A DNA stretch of 64,000 nucleotides from SZUA-36 sp963774415 (GCA_963774415.1 CAVZEU010000001.1:434001-498000); one strand, 5' to 3'. Positions 24,928 through 31,815 are shown, counted from the stretch's first letter. Translations and numbers: made by a program. The notes: generated by a model from the sequence alone, not told the origin.

Positions 24928-25017
24928 CAAAACGTTCAAGTACGTTCCGGCACTTTGTGTCTCCACCGGACCCAAAAAGGCTGCGCCTTTCTGGGCCACT
25001 TAACTAAGACGTTATGC
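24922..25017 (+). repeat. attC 17
   Basis: R'' is CCCTAAC (24922) and R' is GTTATGC (25011). CTTAACTAAGACGTTA class, closely related to attC 19. Confidence 0.92.
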
Positions 25018-25021
25018 ATAG

Positions 25022-25050
25022 TTGTAACCTGTAACGTTACACGATACAAT
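25022..25050 (+). promoter_or_regulatory. Promoter/operator of HigBA-1 (cassette 18)
   Basis: TTGTAA (25022-25027), a 17-bp spacer and TACAAT (25045-25050) form a sigma70-like promoter whose start site should fall at about 25057, one base from ATG 25058. The perfect palindrome TGTAACGTTACA (25030-25041) lies in the spacer as a likely HigA operator. Confidence 0.75.
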
Positions 25051-25057
25051 ATGTACA

Positions 25058-25336
25058 ATGATTCGGAGTTTCCGGCATAAGGGGCTTGAGCGATTTTTCC
25101 TCAAGGGAACGAAATCAGGCATTCAGTCCAAGCATGCCCCAAGGCTCCGTCTCATCCTCGGCCGGCTCAACGCATCACAAGGTCCCAAGGACATGAACCT
25201 GCCGGGTCTTCACCTACATCAACTCGGAGGTGACAGACGTGGGATTTGGTCGGTACGAGTCAGTGGCAACTGGCGAGTGACATTCCGCTTTAAAGATGGT
25301 GATGCAGAGGTGGTCGATTATGAGGACTATCATTGA
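25058..25336 (+). CDS. higB: HigB-family toxin (cassette 18)
   Basis: The 92-residue RelE-fold mRNA interferase has the HigB hallmark start (MIRSFRHKGLERFF) and ending (WSVRVSGNWRVTFRF ... VVDYEDYH). It cleaves ribosome-bound mRNA. It has no Shine-Dalgarno; the promoter predicts a leaderless transcript. HigA follows after 9 bp, in the toxin-first order typical of higBA. Confidence 0.93.
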   Translation: MIRSFRHKGLERFFLKGTKSGIQSKHAPRLRLILGRLNASQGPKDMNLPGLHLHQLGGDRRGIWSVRVSGNWRVTFRFKDGDAEVVDYEDYH

Positions 25337-25345
25337 GGTGAATAG

Positions 25346-25633
25346 ATGTTGATGCACAATCCCCCACATCCCGGTGAGATTATCCGCGAGCTGTGCTTGG
25401 AGCCGCTCGGTCTTTCCGTTACAGAAGCGGCGGAGAGCTTGGGCGTAAGTCGCAAGACCTTGTCTTCTATTCTTAACGGCAGAGCTGGAGTTAGCCCGGA
25501 GATGGCCATTCGGCTTTCTATCGCATTTGATACTTCGCCCGAGAGCTGGCTCTACCAGCAGTCTCAGTATGATCTGTGGCAAGCCGAACAGAATCGAGAT
25601 TCATTGAAGGTACGTAAACTGTCCGCAGCATGA
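25346..25633 (+). CDS. higA: HigA-family antitoxin (cassette 18)
   Basis: The 95-residue XRE-type helix-turn-helix protein starts HNPPHPGEIIRELCLEPLGL and carries LSVTEAAESLGVSRKTLSSIL as the DNA-binding helices. It binds HigB and represses the palindromic operator upstream. The antitoxin stays bound at SxSPEMAIRLS-type dimer helices. A second, diverged copy of the module is at 31192-31757. Confidence 0.93.
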   Translation: MLMHNPPHPGEIIRELCLEPLGLSVTEAAESLGVSRKTLSSILNGRAGVSPEMAIRLSIAFDTSPESWLYQQSQYDLWQAEQNRDSLKVRKLSAA

Positions 25634-25640
25634 TGGAAAT

Positions 25641-25700
25641 GCATAACAAATCATTAAACCCGGTCGCGCTGAAGCGCGCCGGTTAATTCGAACGTTAACT
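25641..25700 (+). repeat. attC 18
   Basis: R'' is GCATAAC (25641) and R' is GTTAACT (25694). Short TTAATTCGAACGTTA class. Confidence 0.92.
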
Positions 25701-25717
25701 GTGTATGTGCCAACGTC

Positions 25718-25746
25718 TTGACGTTATAACGCTATAGCGTTAAAGT
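25718..25746 (+). promoter_or_regulatory. Promoter/operator of the RelBE-like module (cassette 19)
   Basis: TTGACG (25718-25723) and TAAAGT (25741-25746) are 17 bp apart. The perfect 16-bp palindrome TAACGCTATAGCGTTA (25727-25742) fills the spacer. Unlike most TA cassettes here, an AGGAGG ribosome site follows before ATG 25767, so this transcript has a leader. Confidence 0.8.
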
Positions 25747-25766
25747 TGTTCTAGGAGGAAAATTCT

Positions 25767-26000
25767 ATGAGCGACTCATCTAAAAGATCAACGGTCTATT
25801 TTGAACCCGAAGTCCATCAAGCCTTGCGCTTGAAAGCGGCCATTACGCACCGATCAGTATCTGATCTTGTGAATGAAGCAGTGCGAAACGTTTTGCAGGA
25901 AGATCAGGAAGATCTGGAAGCCTATGACAAGAGAATGAGCGAACCAACAATTACCTATGAAGAGCTACTGAATGATCTAAAGGCTCATGGGAAGCTTTGA
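25767..26000 (+). CDS. RHH antitoxin (RelB/CopG-like, cassette 19)
   Basis: The 77-residue protein has a ribbon-helix-helix N-terminus (RSTVYFEPEVHQALRLKAA) and a toxin-binding C-terminal helix (TYEELLNDLKAHGKL). It should autorepress through the palindrome upstream. A strong AGGAGG precedes it. It overlaps the toxin gene by 14 bp. Confidence 0.85.
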   Translation: MSDSSKRSTVYFEPEVHQALRLKAAITHRSVSDLVNEAVRNVLQEDQEDLEAYDKRMSEPTITYEELLNDLKAHGKL

Positions 26001-26250
26001 AGTCATATTCAAGCAGTCCGTTGCAAAGGATCTGAGACAGATTCCTAAAAAAGATGTTACGAGAATCCTAAAGCGAATTGACGCACTAAGAGCGGAACCC
26101 CGGCCCCCTGGTGTTGAAAAACTGTCCGGTCAGGAGAAATATCGTGTCCGACAGGGTGTTTATCGGATTCTTTATGAAATTCGGAATGATGAGTTAATAG
26201 TGGTAGTTGTAAAAGTTGGCCATCGGCGTGATGTGTATAGAATCAGTTAA
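25987..26250 (+). CDS. relE: RelE-family toxin (cassette 19)
   Basis: The 87-residue mRNA interferase has the typical RelE sequence FEVIFKQSVAKDLRQIPKKD ... GQEKYRVRQGVYRILYEI and C-terminal VVKVGHRRDVYR, which carries the basic catalytic residues. Translationally coupled to its antitoxin. Confidence 0.92.
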   Translation: MGSFEVIFKQSVAKDLRQIPKKDVTRILKRIDALRAEPRPPGVEKLSGQEKYRVRQGVYRILYEIRNDELIVVVVKVGHRRDVYRIS

Positions 26251-26340
26251 CAAGTCGTTCAAGTTCGTTCCGGCACTGCGTGCCTCCACCGGACCCAAAA
26301 AGCCTGCGCCTTTCCGCGCCGCTTAACTAAAACGTTATAC
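26245..26340 (+). repeat. attC 19
   Basis: R'' is AGTTAAC (26245) and R' is GTTATAC (26334). CTTAACTAAAACGTTA class, nearly the same centre as attC 17. Confidence 0.92.
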
Positions 26341-26372
26341 CTACTTTGACAAATGCCGTGGCCTACTCAGCA

Positions 26373-26402
26373 TTGACATGTGCACCAAATGTACATACAT
26401 TT
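26373..26402 (+). promoter_or_regulatory. Promoter/operator of BrnTA (cassette 20)
   Basis: TTGACA (26373-26378), a 17-bp spacer and TACATT (26396-26401) place transcription start on GTG 26408. The inverted repeat AAATGT-N4-ACATTT (26387-26402) overlaps the -10 and is a likely BrnA operator. Confidence 0.75.
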
Positions 26403-26407
26403 AGTTT

Positions 26408-26689
26408 GTGAAGGTCAGGTGGGGTCCAAATAAAGCGGTCTCAAATCTGCGAAACCATGGCATCGACTTCGCTGATGCGGTGATCGCTCTCGAAGATGAA
26501 AACGCTTTGACCATCGAAGACAAGCTCCACGGCGAACAGCGATTCAAGACACTTGGCCTGGGTCCCAACCTGAATGTCCTTCTGGTTGTGCACGCCGAGG
26601 CCGATGAAGATACGATCCGCATTATTTCGGCCCGAAAAGCGGACCAGAACGAAACGAAACAGTATTACCGAGGATTGAGTCATGAGTAA
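26408..26689 (+). CDS. brnT: BrnT toxin (cassette 20)
   Basis: The 93-residue RelE-fold ribonuclease matches classical BrnT: W-x-x-NKAVSNLRNHGIDF, LEDENALTIED and IRIISARKADQNETKQYY. The GTG start 26408 lies exactly 7 bp after the -10 box, so a leaderless mRNA is expected. BrnA overlaps by 8 bp. Confidence 0.9.
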   Translation: MKVRWGPNKAVSNLRNHGIDFADAVIALEDENALTIEDKLHGEQRFKTLGLGPNLNVLLVVHAEADEDTIRIISARKADQNETKQYYRGLSHE

Positions 26690-26930
26690 AGATTTCAGCA
26701 GCGGCAAACGCGGACCAGTGTTGAGGCCAGACCCCAACAAACAACGCATCACCATTCGGCTGGATGGTGACATCATCGAATACTTCAAACGCCAGGTGCT
26801 TGAAGCTGGTGGTGGCAATTATCAGACTTTAATCAACAATGCGCTTCGGAAGCATATCGAGGCATCGACGCGGCCTTTGGAAGAGACATTGAGAGCGGTG
26901 ATTCGTGAAGAACTGAGAAATGCGAGCTAA
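26682..26930 (+). CDS. brnA: BrnA antitoxin (cassette 20)
   Basis: The 82-residue protein has a disordered basic N-terminus and a ribbon-helix-helix (KQRITIRLDGDIIEYFKRQ ... NYQTLINNALRKHIE), the standard BrnA arrangement. It neutralises BrnT and represses the operon. Confidence 0.9.
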   Translation: MSKDFSSGKRGPVLRPDPNKQRITIRLDGDIIEYFKRQVLEAGGGNYQTLINNALRKHIEASTRPLEETLRAVIREELRNAS

Positions 26931-26933
26931 GAG

Positions 26934-26994
26934 GTATAACAAGTCACTGCAGCGGACTGCCTCAAACGGCAGCCGCTGAGTTCAAACGTTAGCG
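26934..26994 (+). repeat. attC 20
   Basis: R'' is GTATAAC (26934) and R' is GTTAGCG (26988). Short class with GCTGAGTTCAAACGTTA. Confidence 0.92.
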
Positions 26995-27007
26995 GAATGT
27001 CCGCTTG

Positions 27008-27037
27008 ATGACAAAACGCACACATTCATGCTAATCT
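27008..27037 (+). promoter_or_regulatory. Promoter of the cassette 21 TA module
   Basis: ATGACA (27008-27013), an 18-bp spacer and TAATCT (27032-27037) place the start site on ATG 27044. It is related to the cassette 10 promoter. Confidence 0.65.
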
Positions 27038-27043
27038 TTTCTG

Positions 27044-27322
27044 ATGAAAATCTACAATTGGAATGCGGAGAAGAACGAAGCACTAATTGTTGAACGAGGC
27101 ATTTCCTTTGAGGAAATTGTTTTTTATATCGAAAATGGTGGTTTGCTGGATGATATTGCCCATCCCAATGTTAAAGACTACGCCCATCAACGAATTTTCG
27201 TGGTAGCAGTAAACAGCTATGTTCATCTCGTTCCGTACGTCGAAAATGACGATGAGTTTTTTCTCAAGACAATCATTCGCAGTAGAAAATTCACGAAGAT
27301 TTACCTCGGAGAAGATGTATGA
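27044..27322 (+). CDS. BrnT-like toxin (cassette 21)
   Basis: The 92-residue protein (MKIYNWNAEKNEALIVERGI) is a homologue of the cassette 10 toxin, sharing ISFEEIVF, HPN, VHLVPYVE and FLKTIIRSRK. Predicted RelE-fold ribonuclease. No Shine-Dalgarno; the promoter position predicts leaderless translation. Confidence 0.75.
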   Translation: MKIYNWNAEKNEALIVERGISFEEIVFYIENGGLLDDIAHPNVKDYAHQRIFVVAVNSYVHLVPYVENDDEFFLKTIIRSRKFTKIYLGEDV

Positions 27323-27654
27323 ACAGTATGAAATTAAGCAAAGAGGAGAAAAAACTCTTGGAGGCCGTCGAGGCTGGAGAATTTGAGTCAGTTCTTACGA
27401 AGAAACGTAGGGCGGAGCTTGTCGCCGCAGCTAAGAACACAACACGTAAGGACAAGCGAATAAATATCAGGATTTCTAATCGTGATCTGATGGCAATTCA
27501 GCTAAAAGCATCAAAGGAAGGTATTCCATACCAAACCCTGGTATCTAGCATTATTCATAAATACATTTCAGGATCTCTGAGAGATGTTGCCGCTAACAAG
27601 CGCATTCAGTCCAACCGTTCAAAGTCCGCTTCGCGGTCTTCGAGCGGCCGCTGA
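27319..27654 (+). CDS. BrnA/CopG-like antitoxin with attC-encoded tail (cassette 21)
   Basis: The 111-residue protein overlaps the toxin by 4 bp. The core (KRINIRISNRDLMAIQLKAS, GIPYQTLVSSIIHKYI) matches the cassette 10 antitoxin, whose reading frame ends at the attC. Here the frame continues through the attC, adding about 20 Ser/Arg/Lys-rich residues that end at the TGA of GCCGCTGATG. Confidence 0.75.
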   Translation: MNSMKLSKEEKKLLEAVEAGEFESVLTKKRRAELVAAAKNTTRKDKRINIRISNRDLMAIQLKASKEGIPYQTLVSSIIHKYISGSLRDVAANKRIQSNRSKSASRSSSGR

Positions 27655-27669
27655 TGCGGAACGTTATCT
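27591..27669 (+). repeat. attC 21
   Basis: R'' is CGCTAAC (27591) and R' is GTTATCT (27663). CCGCTGATG-CGGAACGTTA class; read through by the antitoxin gene. Confidence 0.88.
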
Positions 27670-27673
27670 TTAC

Positions 27674-27702
27674 TGGACAGCACGTACGCTTTAACGTACG
27701 AT
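27674..27702 (+). promoter_or_regulatory. Promoter/operator of Phd-YoeB (cassette 22)
   Basis: TGGACA (27674-27679), a 17-bp spacer and TACGAT (27697-27702) place the start site on ATG 27709. CGTACG-N6-CGTACG (27683-27700) overlaps the -10 as probable operator. Confidence 0.75.
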
Positions 27703-27708
27703 AGCCTC

Positions 27709-27951
27709 ATGAGCACTCTAACTGCCAGCGAAGCCCGTGCGAAACTTTACCGTCTCATTGATGAAGCGGCCGAATCGCATATACCAATTCGAATAACCGG
27801 CAAGCGCAACAGCGCCGTTCTTGTCTCAGAGAACGATTGGGCGTCGGTTCAGGAAACTATGTACCTCCTTTCCATTCCAGGCATGAGAGAATCGATCCGC
27901 GAAGGGATGGATGCTGCTGTCGAGGAGTGTGAAACGGAGCTTGATTGGTGA
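27709..27951 (+). CDS. Phd/YefM-family antitoxin (cassette 22)
   Basis: The 80-residue protein has the Phd fold start (LTASEARAKLYRLIDEAAES), the strand VLVSENDWASVQETMYLLS and an acidic C-terminal toxin-binding helix. It autorepresses and neutralises the downstream YoeB. It starts on the predicted transcription start. Confidence 0.92.
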   Translation: MSTLTASEARAKLYRLIDEAAESHIPIRITGKRNSAVLVSENDWASVQETMYLLSIPGMRESIREGMDAAVEECETELDW

Positions 27952-28211
27952 TTTGGCAGGTTGTCTATACCAAGCATGCTCAGAAAGACGCGAAGAAAAT
28001 CGCTCAAAGTAATCTTAAGAAAAAAACGATAAAGCTCATTTCACTTCTCGAGCAAGACCCATTTCAGAATCCGCCGCAATTTGAAAAACTCGTTGGTGAT
28101 TTGGAAGGTGCATACTCCAGAAGAATCAATATTCAACACCGGTTGGTTTACCAAGCCCTTACCGAACAGCGTGTGGTAAAGATTTTGCGTATGTGGACAC
28201 ATTACGAGTGA
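27948..28211 (+). CDS. yoeB: YoeB/Txe-family toxin (cassette 22)
   Basis: The 87-residue mRNA interferase has WQVVYTKHAQKDAKKIAQS, PPQFEKLVGDLEGAYSRRIN and the terminal RMWTHYE with the catalytic His and Tyr. GTG 27948 overlaps the antitoxin stop (GTGA), giving tight coupling; TTG 27945 is less likely. Confidence 0.92.
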   Translation: MIWQVVYTKHAQKDAKKIAQSNLKKKTIKLISLLEQDPFQNPPQFEKLVGDLEGAYSRRINIQHRLVYQALTEQRVVKILRMWTHYE

Positions 28212-28212
28212 A

Positions 28213-28300
28213 AGATAACAAGCCGTCAAGTGCGTTCCGCCCACAAGTGGGCTCCACCGGAGGCATGCTTTGCACGCGCCGCTTAACTAAAACGTTAGGC
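28213..28300 (+). repeat. attC 22
   Basis: R'' is AGATAAC (28213) and R' is GTTAGGC (28294). CTTAACTAAAACGTTA class. Confidence 0.92.
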
Positions 28301-28362
28301 ACCAACGCGATGCAACGCCATTTTTTCGCTGGCCATCCGGACAAGTTACGAGGAACTACTCT

Positions 28363-28650
28363 ATGCCCGCATATCTGATCGCCGACATTGAGGTCACTGA
28401 CCCTGTGGGCTACCACGAGTATAAGAAGCGCGTGCCCGCGGTCATCGCCGCTCACGGAGGCCGTTACTTGGCTCGCGGCGGAGCTAGCGAGGTACTTGAA
28501 GGTACGTGGCGGCCAAAGCGGAGTGCCATTATCGAGTTTCCCAATCTCGTATCGATGAAGGCCTTCTGGGAATCCCCCGAGTATCAGCCACTGCGTGAAA
28601 TTCGGGAGCGGTCTGCGAAGTCCAATCTGGTAGTCATTGAGGGTCTGTAG
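28363..28650 (+). CDS. DUF1330 family protein (cassette 23)
   Basis: The 95-residue protein matches the ferredoxin-like DUF1330 pattern: AYLIADIEVTDPVGYHEY, AHGGRYLARGG, IEFPNLVSMKAFWESPEYQPLRE. It may be a small stress or catabolism-associated enzyme. GC-richer than its TA neighbours. The 60-bp leader shows no clear promoter. Confidence 0.9.
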   Translation: MPAYLIADIEVTDPVGYHEYKKRVPAVIAAHGGRYLARGGASEVLEGTWRPKRSAIIEFPNLVSMKAFWESPEYQPLREIRERSAKSNLVVIEGL

Positions 28651-28693
28651 TCAGGGGGCTCATGCGGAGATTCCTCCTAAGCACGATCGTAGC

Positions 28694-28792
28694 GCCTAAC
28701 AAGGGCATGCAGCGGACAGTCCAAAATGTCACGCATTCTGCTCTCGCAAAATACGCGCCATTTTGCCCTGCCGCTGATGCTTGTCGTTAAGT
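28694..28792 (+). repeat. attC 23
   Basis: R'' is GCCTAAC (28694) and R' is GTTAAGT (28786). CCGCTGATGCTTGTCGTTA type with a long arm. Confidence 0.85.
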
Positions 28793-28822
28793 GCTTTGGT
28801 CACCAATGGTGCGACTAGCCTA

Positions 28823-28850
28823 TTGCAAAATGTACCATTAATGGTACACT
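28823..28850 (+). promoter_or_regulatory. Promoter/operator of Gp49-type HigBA (cassette 24)
   Basis: TTGCAA (28823-28828), a 16-bp spacer and TACACT (28845-28850) lie 8 bp before ATG 28858. A perfect 18-bp palindrome TGTACCATTAATGGTACA (28831-28848) overlaps the -10, an ideal operator for the downstream HTH antitoxin. Confidence 0.82.
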
Positions 28851-28857
28851 CCTCTTA

Positions 28858-29202
28858 ATGGTCAAGGACAGGCCAATTCCAGTTGCGTTCTTCAGACTGG
28901 ATTCTGGACGAGAGCCCGTCAGAGTCTGGCTCAAAGAGATGGCACTTGGAGATCGGAAGACAATTGGTGAGGACATTAAGACCCTGCAATTTGGTTGGCC
29001 CGTGGGTATGCCTCTCGCCGGAAAGATGGCCGAAAACCTCCGGGAATTGAGGTCGAATGTATCGCTTGGAACAGCACGTACTTTCTTCTCAATTTTCCAG
29101 GAGCATATCATTCTGCTGCACGGCTTCGTCAAGAAGTCGAAAAAGACGCTGCCGAAAGAATGGACTCTGGCAAAACGTAGATTATCGAAATTGAGGTCGT
29201 AG
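28858..29202 (+). CDS. Gp49-like (HigB-type, DUF891) toxin (cassette 24)
   Basis: The 114-residue RelE-superfamily protein has the phage-Gp49 pattern VRVWLKEMALGDRKTIGEDI, GWPVGMPLAGKMAENLRELR and ILLHGFVKKSKKTLPKEWTLAKRR. It should cleave translated mRNA. The antitoxin follows after 2 bp. Confidence 0.88.
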   Translation: MVKDRPIPVAFFRLDSGREPVRVWLKEMALGDRKTIGEDIKTLQFGWPVGMPLAGKMAENLRELRSNVSLGTARTFFSIFQEHIILLHGFVKKSKKTLPKEWTLAKRRLSKLRS

Positions 29203-29204
29203 AT

Positions 29205-29504
29205 ATGGCTAGGAAGAACATCGGTAGCAACTTTGACGATTTTCTACAGGAGGAACACCTCCTGGAGGAGGCAACTGCTGTCGCTGTGAAAAGGGTAGTA
29301 GCATTTCAGTTGACTCAGAAAATGTCTGAGGCGAATCTCAGCAAATCTGAAATGGCCCGTCGAATGGAGACCAGCAGATCGGCGCTGGATCGGCTTTTGG
29401 ATCCGGGTAATGCTTCTGTGACGCTGCAAACACTACAGAGCGCAGTGCAGGCGCTGGGAGGGCGCCTCAGGATCGAGCTTGATTTCCAAAACCATGCTGC
29501 GTAA
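29205..29504 (+). CDS. XRE/HigA-type antitoxin (cassette 24)
   Basis: The 99-residue HTH protein ( KMSEANLSKSEMARRMETSR, then SALDRLLDPGNASVTLQTL ) is the standard partner of Gp49-like toxins. It should bind the perfect palindrome over the promoter. Confidence 0.88.
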   Translation: MARKNIGSNFDDFLQEEHLLEEATAVAVKRVVAFQLTQKMSEANLSKSEMARRMETSRSALDRLLDPGNASVTLQTLQSAVQALGGRLRIELDFQNHAA

Positions 29505-29507
29505 CGC

Positions 29508-29570
29508 ACTTAACAAATCATCCAACACGGATGCCGGCGAAGCCGGCGCCGGTTAATTCAAACGTTAGGA
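29508..29570 (+). repeat. attC 24
   Basis: R'' is ACTTAAC (29508) and R' is GTTAGGA (29564). Short TTAATTCAAACGTTA class with a GCCGGC/GCCGGC stem. Confidence 0.92.
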
Positions 29571-29578
29571 GCAAAAAG

Positions 29579-30112
29579 ATGCGGAAGAGAGTTTTTATTC
29601 CTCTTTTTCTACTTTTCTTAGCGAACCTTTCCTTTTCGGCGTTCTCAGAAGATAGGCCTGCGATGAAACAGTGTGCATCCATGCATGTGCGGTCATCTGA
29701 AGGATGGTGGCTCAGCATCAATCATGATGGATCGGGATCCTACGGATTTGGGACAGGCCTGGCTCGAGTTGAGGTGGTTAAGAACACCTTTAGTTTTGAG
29801 CAAGTGTACTATGCGTTTGAAAAAGTTTTCGTTAATAAACCAGACAATGCTGAAGAACCGTATATGGCTGTATCATACTACAGGGAGGGCGCCAGTTCCG
29901 CTGTTGAACACCGTCTCGCACAGGATCGACAGCTACTGGCCAAGCTATTTCTGGTTGCACGAGAAAATACTCATCCACCAGTGAATGAGTTTGACACACG
30001 TTCGCATAATCAGGTTGAGTCTTTTTGGAAAAACAGCCCTTGGAAGGAAAGCTCTCACGTTTCTCCTAACAAGGCTAATCCAGCCGACGCAAAAAAACGC
30101 GCGGCTGATTAG
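29579..30112 (+). CDS. Secreted hypothetical protein with attC-encoded tail (cassette 25)
   Basis: The 177-residue protein starts at ATG 29579, where AGGAG (29567-29571) from the attC core GTTAGGAG serves as ribosome site. It has a signal peptide (RVFIPLFLLFLANLSFSAFS) and a beta-rich mature domain. The C-terminal NKANPADAKKRAAD is encoded by the attC. Function unknown. Confidence 0.68.
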   Translation: MRKRVFIPLFLLFLANLSFSAFSEDRPAMKQCASMHVRSSEGWWLSINHDGSGSYGFGTGLARVEVVKNTFSFEQVYYAFEKVFVNKPDNAEEPYMAVSYYREGASSAVEHRLAQDRQLLAKLFLVARENTHPPVNEFDTRSHNQVESFWKNSPWKESSHVSPNKANPADAKKRAAD

Positions 30113-30122
30113 CACGTTATGG
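30064..30122 (+). repeat. attC 25
   Basis: R'' is TCCTAAC (30064) and R' is GTTATGG (30116). GGCTGATTAGCACGTTA type. Confidence 0.88.
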
Positions 30123-30132
30123 AGCTTGGGTC

Positions 30133-30510
30133 ATGGCAGAGTCGAGACCGAAAATTAGTAGCTGGTATTGGGCAACTTCTGTTGCGGCGTGTGGGCTGTT
30201 GGTTCTGTGGCTGGTAGAGAATCCTAAAGATGCCCAGACAATTCTATTCTTCTATTACTCCCCATTCTTTTTGGTGCTCCTAAGCAGCATCTGTGCGCTG
30301 CGGCAAAGTCAGCTTGAGTCGTTTGCTCGTGGCCCAGCTGTTTGGCTAATTGCTTCAACAGTGCTCTTTTGTGCGGTTCAAATTCTGCCAGCTGTTTCAA
30401 TGGAAGCGTTGGCTTGCGCATTTCTGTATGTGACTATTGCGGTTGCAGGCCTGTGGTATGCAGGTGGCCTGTGGCTCAAGGAGCAATCTCGTCAGCGGGC
30501 GCTTCCATAA
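30133..30510 (+). CDS. Four-helix membrane protein (cassette 26)
   Basis: This 125-residue protein has four hydrophobic segments (WYWATSVAACGLLVLWLV, ILFFYYSPFFLVLLSSI, AVWLIASTVLFCAVQI, ACAFLYVTIAVAGLWYA). No family is recognised. GAGCTTGGG precedes ATG 30133. Confidence 0.7.
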   Translation: MAESRPKISSWYWATSVAACGLLVLWLVENPKDAQTILFFYYSPFFLVLLSSICALRQSQLESFARGPAVWLIASTVLFCAVQILPAVSMEALACAFLYVTIAVAGLWYAGGLWLKEQSRQRALP

Positions 30511-30590
30511 CAAGCCGTTCAGGGTTGCTTCGGCCTGCGCCCTCCACCGGACGCGTGCTGCGCACGCGCCGCTTAACTAAGACGATAGGT
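30505..30590 (+). repeat. attC 26 (altered R')
   Basis: R'' is CCATAAC (30505), but R' reads GATAGGT (30584) instead of GTTAGGT. The rest matches the CTTAACTAAGACGTTA class. The T-to-A change at the cleaved core may reduce activity. Confidence 0.8.
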
Positions 30591-31056
30591 GGATCCCGTC
30601 GTGGCTAGCACCATCTCCGTACGTAGGCTTATGCCAGGCGACGAAAAAGTCCTGGATAACATCGCCGTAGATGTCTTCGACGCCAATATTCGGGAGGATC
30701 TGACTAAGGAGTTCATCGCTGGCGATCACAATCTTCTGGTGGTGGCCATAGCCCAAGATATCGTCATAGGAATGGGCAGTGGGATGTTTCAGTTTCATCC
30801 GGACAAAGATGAAGAGCTCTGGATCAATGAGCTTGGTGTGTCGCCAGCTTATCGAAGGCGGGGGTTAGCAACGAAAATTCTGATGGAAATGCAGTCGATT
30901 GCATTAGAAAGAGGCTGCCGCGGCTGTTGGCTCCTGACCGAGTCAGATAACATTGCCGCCAATGAGCTTTTTGCGGACCTCCCAGGGTGGGAGGGGTCTC
31001 AGAAGACCGTAATGTACTCGATTGATCTTTCCGATGAGAACAACCCATCCAGCTAA
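30589..31056 (+). CDS. GNAT-family N-acetyltransferase (cassette 27)
   Basis: The 155-residue protein starts at GTG 30589 (GTG 30601 possible). The acetyl-CoA site is ELWINELGVSPAYRRRGLATKILMEM, followed by the final strand YSIDLSD. The layout resembles AAC(3)-I type enzymes, but the substrate cannot be assigned. The start codon is within the altered attC core, so translation depends on upstream sequence. Confidence 0.85.
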   Translation: MDPVVASTISVRRLMPGDEKVLDNIAVDVFDANIREDLTKEFIAGDHNLLVVAIAQDIVIGMGSGMFQFHPDKDEELWINELGVSPAYRRRGLATKILMEMQSIALERGCRGCWLLTESDNIAANELFADLPGWEGSQKTVMYSIDLSDENNPSS

Positions 31057-31150
31057 CATGAAGTTGAAGCAGACCAAGGAACCTGTCACACCAATTGCTG
31101 GCGCAATTGGCGCGCCGTAACCGCTTGGCTGCTTGACTAACACGTTTTGC
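31051..31150 (+). repeat. attC 27 (altered R')
   Basis: R'' is AGCTAAC (31051) and R' is GTTTTGC (31144). Inner CAATTGCTGGCGCAATTGG stem. It follows the also altered attC 26. Confidence 0.7.
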
Positions 31151-31156
31151 AGTACA

Positions 31157-31185
31157 TTGTTGCGTGATGCGCAACATGCTATATT
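31157..31185 (+). promoter_or_regulatory. Promoter/operator of HigBA-2 (cassette 28)
   Basis: TTGTTG (31157-31162), a 17-bp spacer and TATATT (31180-31185) place the start site on GTG 31192. TGTTGCG-N5-CGCAACA (31158-31176) is a likely operator, different in sequence from that of HigBA-1. Confidence 0.75.
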
Positions 31186-31191
31186 AAGTGA

Positions 31192-31467
31192 GTGATCAAG
31201 TCCTTCCGCCACAAAGGATTGAGAAAGTTCTACGAAACGGGAAGCGTTGCTGGACAATCGGGTCACAAAAGTCGTCTGCGGATGATCCTGGCGGCTCTCG
31301 CTACCAGCCTGGAAGTCAACGACATGGACATTCCCGGATTCAGGTTTCACTCCCTGAAGGGAAAGTTGAAGGGGCGATGGTCCGTTTCAGTCAGTGGCAA
31401 TTGGCAAATCACATTCGAGTTCCGAGATGGGAACGCATACATATTGAATTATGAGGATTACCACTGA
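31192..31467 (+). CDS. higB: HigB-family toxin (cassette 28)
   Basis: The 91-residue paralogue of the 25058 toxin is about half identical, with the same MIKSFRHKGLRKFY start and YEDYH end. GTG 31192 coincides with the predicted transcription start. The stop overlaps the ATG of higA (TGATG). Confidence 0.93.
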   Translation: MIKSFRHKGLRKFYETGSVAGQSGHKSRLRMILAALATSLEVNDMDIPGFRFHSLKGKLKGRWSVSVSGNWQITFEFRDGNAYILNYEDYH

Positions 31468-31757
31468 TGGCCATGCACAACCCACCGCATCCTGGTGAAT
31501 TTATTCGCTCTGTTTATCTTGAGCCGTTCGGGATGAGTGCCCGTGCTTTGGCGGAAAAGCTGGCTGTTTCGCCGTCGACTCTCAACCGGGTTATCACCAG
31601 TAAGAGTGGCATCAGCCCTGAAATGGCACTGAGACTTTCCAAGGCTTTGGGGCGGTCGCCTGAAAGCTGGTTGGCGATGCAGGATGCTTTCGATCTTTGG
31701 CAAGCAAAACATCGCCTAAAGCTTGATGAAGTCCAGCAAGTTGAGTTTGCTGCATAA
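31467..31757 (+). CDS. higA: HigA-family antitoxin (cassette 28)
   Basis: The 96-residue XRE-type protein (HNPPHPGEFIRSVYLEPFGM, then LAEKLAVSPSTLNRVI) pairs with the overlapping HigB. Helices differ from HigA-1 mainly in the recognition region, matching the different operator. Confidence 0.93.
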   Translation: MAMHNPPHPGEFIRSVYLEPFGMSARALAEKLAVSPSTLNRVITSKSGISPEMALRLSKALGRSPESWLAMQDAFDLWQAKHRLKLDEVQQVEFAA

Positions 31758-31809
31758 CAAGCCACTTCAGCAGACTGGCTGCGCCAACTGCTGAGTTAAA
31801 ACGTTACAA
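31752..31809 (+). repeat. attC 28
   Basis: R'' is GCATAAC (31752) and R' is GTTACAA (31803). Short GCTGAGTTAAAACGTTA type. Confidence 0.9.
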
Positions 31810-31815
31810 GTGCAG

